Shown in pieces: positions 62,369 through 64,000 of a stretch of 64,000 bases of DNA. The stretch's first letter is position 1, and every line of letters begins with the position of its first letter. Made by a program: the position numbers and the translations under genes. Origin of the DNA: Burkholderiales bacterium (GTDB lineage Bacteria; Pseudomonadota; Gammaproteobacteria; Burkholderiales; Burkholderiaceae_C); contig JACRAY010000011.1 of assembly GCA_016213325.1 (NCBI GenBank), positions 1-64,000 of the forward strand, given 5' to 3'. The notes under the pieces were generated by a model, which did no database searches, was not told where the DNA came from, and saw only the letters and a program-made list of their open reading frames with translations.

Positions 62369-63931
62369 CTACTGCGGCACGTAGTCGCGTCCGATGATCA
62401 CGATCGACTGCGTGGCGCCGGTATCGTTCTCGTAGGCAATGGCGGCGTTGGTGCCCACGCCGGTGAGTTCGCACAGCCCCGGCGCGGCGCGGCCGCTGCC
62501 GCAGTCGATGTCGGTGTAGTACTGGAACGTGTTGCCGGCAAGGAAGGCCGCCTGCTGGTCGGCCGGGATGATGTAGAAGGTGCCGCCGCTGTTGGCGCCG
62601 TCGATCACCACGCGGTACGTGTTTCCGATGGTGACAGGCTGCACGAAGCGGCTGCCCGCGGACACGTTCTGCGCCACGGTGTTGAAGCGCAGGCCGTTGT
62701 AGGCGAAGCCCACCACGGTGGGCTGCTCCTGGAACTCGACGCGCACGGCGTTGGTGGAGTTCGACTTGTTCGCGACGCATACGCCGTACTCGCCGGGCGG
62801 CAGCGAGAACGCCTTGAAACCGAACTGGCCCTGCATCGAGTAGCTCGTGTAGTACTGGAACGCGTTGCCGTTGACGCACGCGCTGATGCTCGCGCCGTCG
62901 GTGATGTACACGTCGGCCGAGTATTGGCTGGCGAAGATCAGCTCCACGTCCATGGTGCCGCCCGTGATGCTGAAGCCCTGGCCGGCGCGGGCGTTGACGG
63001 CCAGCGTCTCGTTGAACTGCACGATCTCGGTGGCCGACATGGAGGAGTTCCAGTCGACGGTGCCGCCGCCGCCACCACCCCCGCCGCCGCCAGTGCCGCC
63101 CGCGACCGACAGCCTGAAGGTCCCGGTGTCCGTCTGGTACGCCTGCGCCGACAGGAAGTGCCAGGCGGTCGAGGTGGCCGTGTAGGTGATGCGCGCTTCG
63201 TACCCCCCGCGGCCGTCGTCGTCGTAGGCCACCTGCGAACCGCCCGAATTCAGCAGGCGCAGGATGGGGTCGTCCAGCGTGCCCTGCCCGCTGTACGCTC
63301 CCTGCAGGTCGAACGTGTACGTGGTGCCCGCCTGCAGGAACACGCGATACCAGTCGGCGTCGCCCGCCGTGTCGATCGTGCCGGTGACGGAACCACCCAC
63401 GGTGACGTTGGCGCTGGTCGACGAGTCGCCCGGCACCGTGTCGACCGGACCGCACGTGTAGACCAGGCACGTGAACTCCGCCAGCTCGCCGACGTACAGG
63501 ATGCGCCAGGCGCTCATGGGGCCCAGCACATAGACGCCGCCCGAGGCGACGGCCACGTAGTTGCCCGAGCCCGCGAAGTAGCGGAACGTGAACGGGCCCG
63601 AAGTGCTGTTGGTCTCCGCGCCCGTGAAGAACTGCGGGAAGGCGACGCGCGCCCAATCGAAGAGCGCCGTAGCCGTCAGGGTGGGCACGGCGGCACGTGG
63701 TGCGGCAGCCATGGCCGGAACCGAAGGCGAGGGCAGCTGCAGCTTCTCGAGGCACTCGCCGTCGACCATGGCGTGGGCCGACGGATCCTGCCGGCAGGCT
63801 TCGGGTTTCGCGCGCGCCAGCTGCGCCGTAGCCAGTGTCGGCGTAGCGGTTGCTTCCCCGGAATCCCCTCCGCCGCCGCAGGCGGCCAGTATCATCGCGG
63901 CCGCGAGAGCGGCCCAGGTCGACTTCATCAT
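62369..63931 (-). CDS. Secreted lipoprotein with PPC-like domain and poly-Gly linker
   Basis: A 520-residue protein with a lipoprotein signal (lipobox LAAC, Cys18). The mature protein has a segment ALFDWARVAFPQFF near residue 90 that I have seen at the N-terminus of other Burkholderiales surface proteins, then a pre-peptidase C-terminal (PPC)-like beta domain (about 170-265: GTIDTAGDADWYRVFLQAG, PILRLLNSG). A run of ten Gly around residue 280 leads to a C-terminal beta-rich region of unknown type. No protease catalytic motif is visible. It is probably an outer-membrane or surface binding protein. ATG 63931 is preceded by GAGGG at good distance. Confidence 0.75.
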   Translation of the reverse strand: MMKSTWAALAAAMILAACGGGGDSGEATATPTLATAQLARAKPEACRQDPSAHAMVDGECLEKLQLPSPSVPAMAAAPRAAVPTLTATALFDWARVAFPQFFTGAETNSTSGPFTFRYFAGSGNYVAVASGGVYVLGPMSAWRILYVGELAEFTCLVYTCGPVDTVPGDSSTSANVTVGGSVTGTIDTAGDADWYRVFLQAGTTYTFDLQGAYSGQGTLDDPILRLLNSGGSQVAYDDDGRGGYEARITYTATSTAWHFLSAQAYQTDTGTFRLSVAGGTGGGGGGGGGGTVDWNSSMSATEIVQFNETLAVNARAGQGFSITGGTMDVELIFASQYSADVYITDGASISACVNGNAFQYYTSYSMQGQFGFKAFSLPPGEYGVCVANKSNSTNAVRVEFQEQPTVVGFAYNGLRFNTVAQNVSAGSRFVQPVTIGNTYRVVIDGANSGGTFYIIPADQQAAFLAGNTFQYYTDIDCGSGRAAPGLCELTGVGTNAAIAYENDTGATQSIVIIGRDYVPQ

Positions 63932-64000
63932 GGTTACTGCCCTCAGGTTCTTGTGACTGCTTGTCCAGTGTAAAGTGAAACATCAAGTGAACGACCTACA

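Overview
The window is GC-rich, densely packed DNA from a heterotrophic beta-proteobacterium, most likely a Burkholderiales/Comamonadaceae-type organism. Pointers to this are four orphan Bug/TctC-type periplasmic receptors, BoxA/BoxB benzoyl-CoA epoxidase genes, LysR-flanked CoA catabolic operons and frequent ATGA/GTGA stop-start overlaps. I see no rRNA, tRNA, CRISPR, transposase, phage gene or plasmid function. No stretch longer than about 270 bp lacks a gene.

Layout. 1-8.6 kb: the 5' end of glutaryl-CoA dehydrogenase with a divergent LysR gene, then a minus-strand operon (ich-like hydratase, acyl-CoA dehydrogenase, ict-like CoA-transferase, MmgE/PrpD, ccl-like lyase) with the gene content of bacterial itaconate degradation, with its own divergent LysR gene. 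7.6-17.9 kb: a third LysR gene divergent from an eight-gene plus-strand beta-oxidation operon (Bug receptor, ADP-forming acyl-CoA synthetase, acyl-CoA dehydrogenase, MaoC hydratase, SDR, enoyl-CoA hydratase, thiolase, Mct-type CoA isomerase). 17.9-19.3 kb: an HxlR/NmrA divergent pair. 19.3-26 kb: a TetR gene and a minus-strand operon (dienoyl-CoA reductase-like SDR, AMP-forming ligase, CoA-binding protein, thiolase) divergent from a Bug gene. 26-30.5 kb: a thiolase and a DUF4863 protein divergent from boxB-boxA. 30.5-41.6 kb: a tightly overlapping 12-gene minus-strand operon resembling branched-chain or sterol side-chain degradation (SCP-x thiolase, split MaoC pair, two SDRs, two acyl-CoA dehydrogenases, ligase, PaaG-like isomerase, DUF35 plus Ltp2-like protein, Bug receptor). 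41.7-43.8 kb: housekeeping genes (PNPOx-like, PPK2, GloB-like). 43.8-50.2 kb: a ligase/thioesterase/Bug/DECR2-like SDR operon, an AraC regulator and an alpha-methylacyl-CoA racemase-like gene. 50.2-62.3 kb: an MFS transporter and a LacI-controlled locus with two DhaK, one DhaL and a six-gene polyol-type ABC transporter, ending in an orphan LivK-like receptor. 62.4-64 kb: a lipoprotein.

How the parts work together. Most of the DNA encodes separate carboxylate-to-CoA catabolic modules: uptake receptor, CoA activation, dehydrogenation, hydration, oxidation, and thiolytic or aldol cleavage. Several have their own regulator, and candidate operators are readable for most. The strongest new signal is a direct repeat, CAAT(G/C)GC-N15-GATTGGC, in front of three operons: the 12-gene SCP-x/Ltp2-like operon, the ligase/DECR2-like operon and the racemase-araC operon. 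Each copy lies at the same distance from a -10-like hexamer, and the araC gene sits among them. Together these operons look like one AraC-controlled regulon for a branched acyl or side-chain substrate, a bacterial parallel of the peroxisomal AMACR/DECR2/SCP-x toolkit. A second set of three matching sites (A(T/A)CT-N11-AGAT containing GTTA) links the TetR gene to its neighbouring operon and Bug gene. A TGCA-N6-TGCA operator overlaps the boxB promoter.
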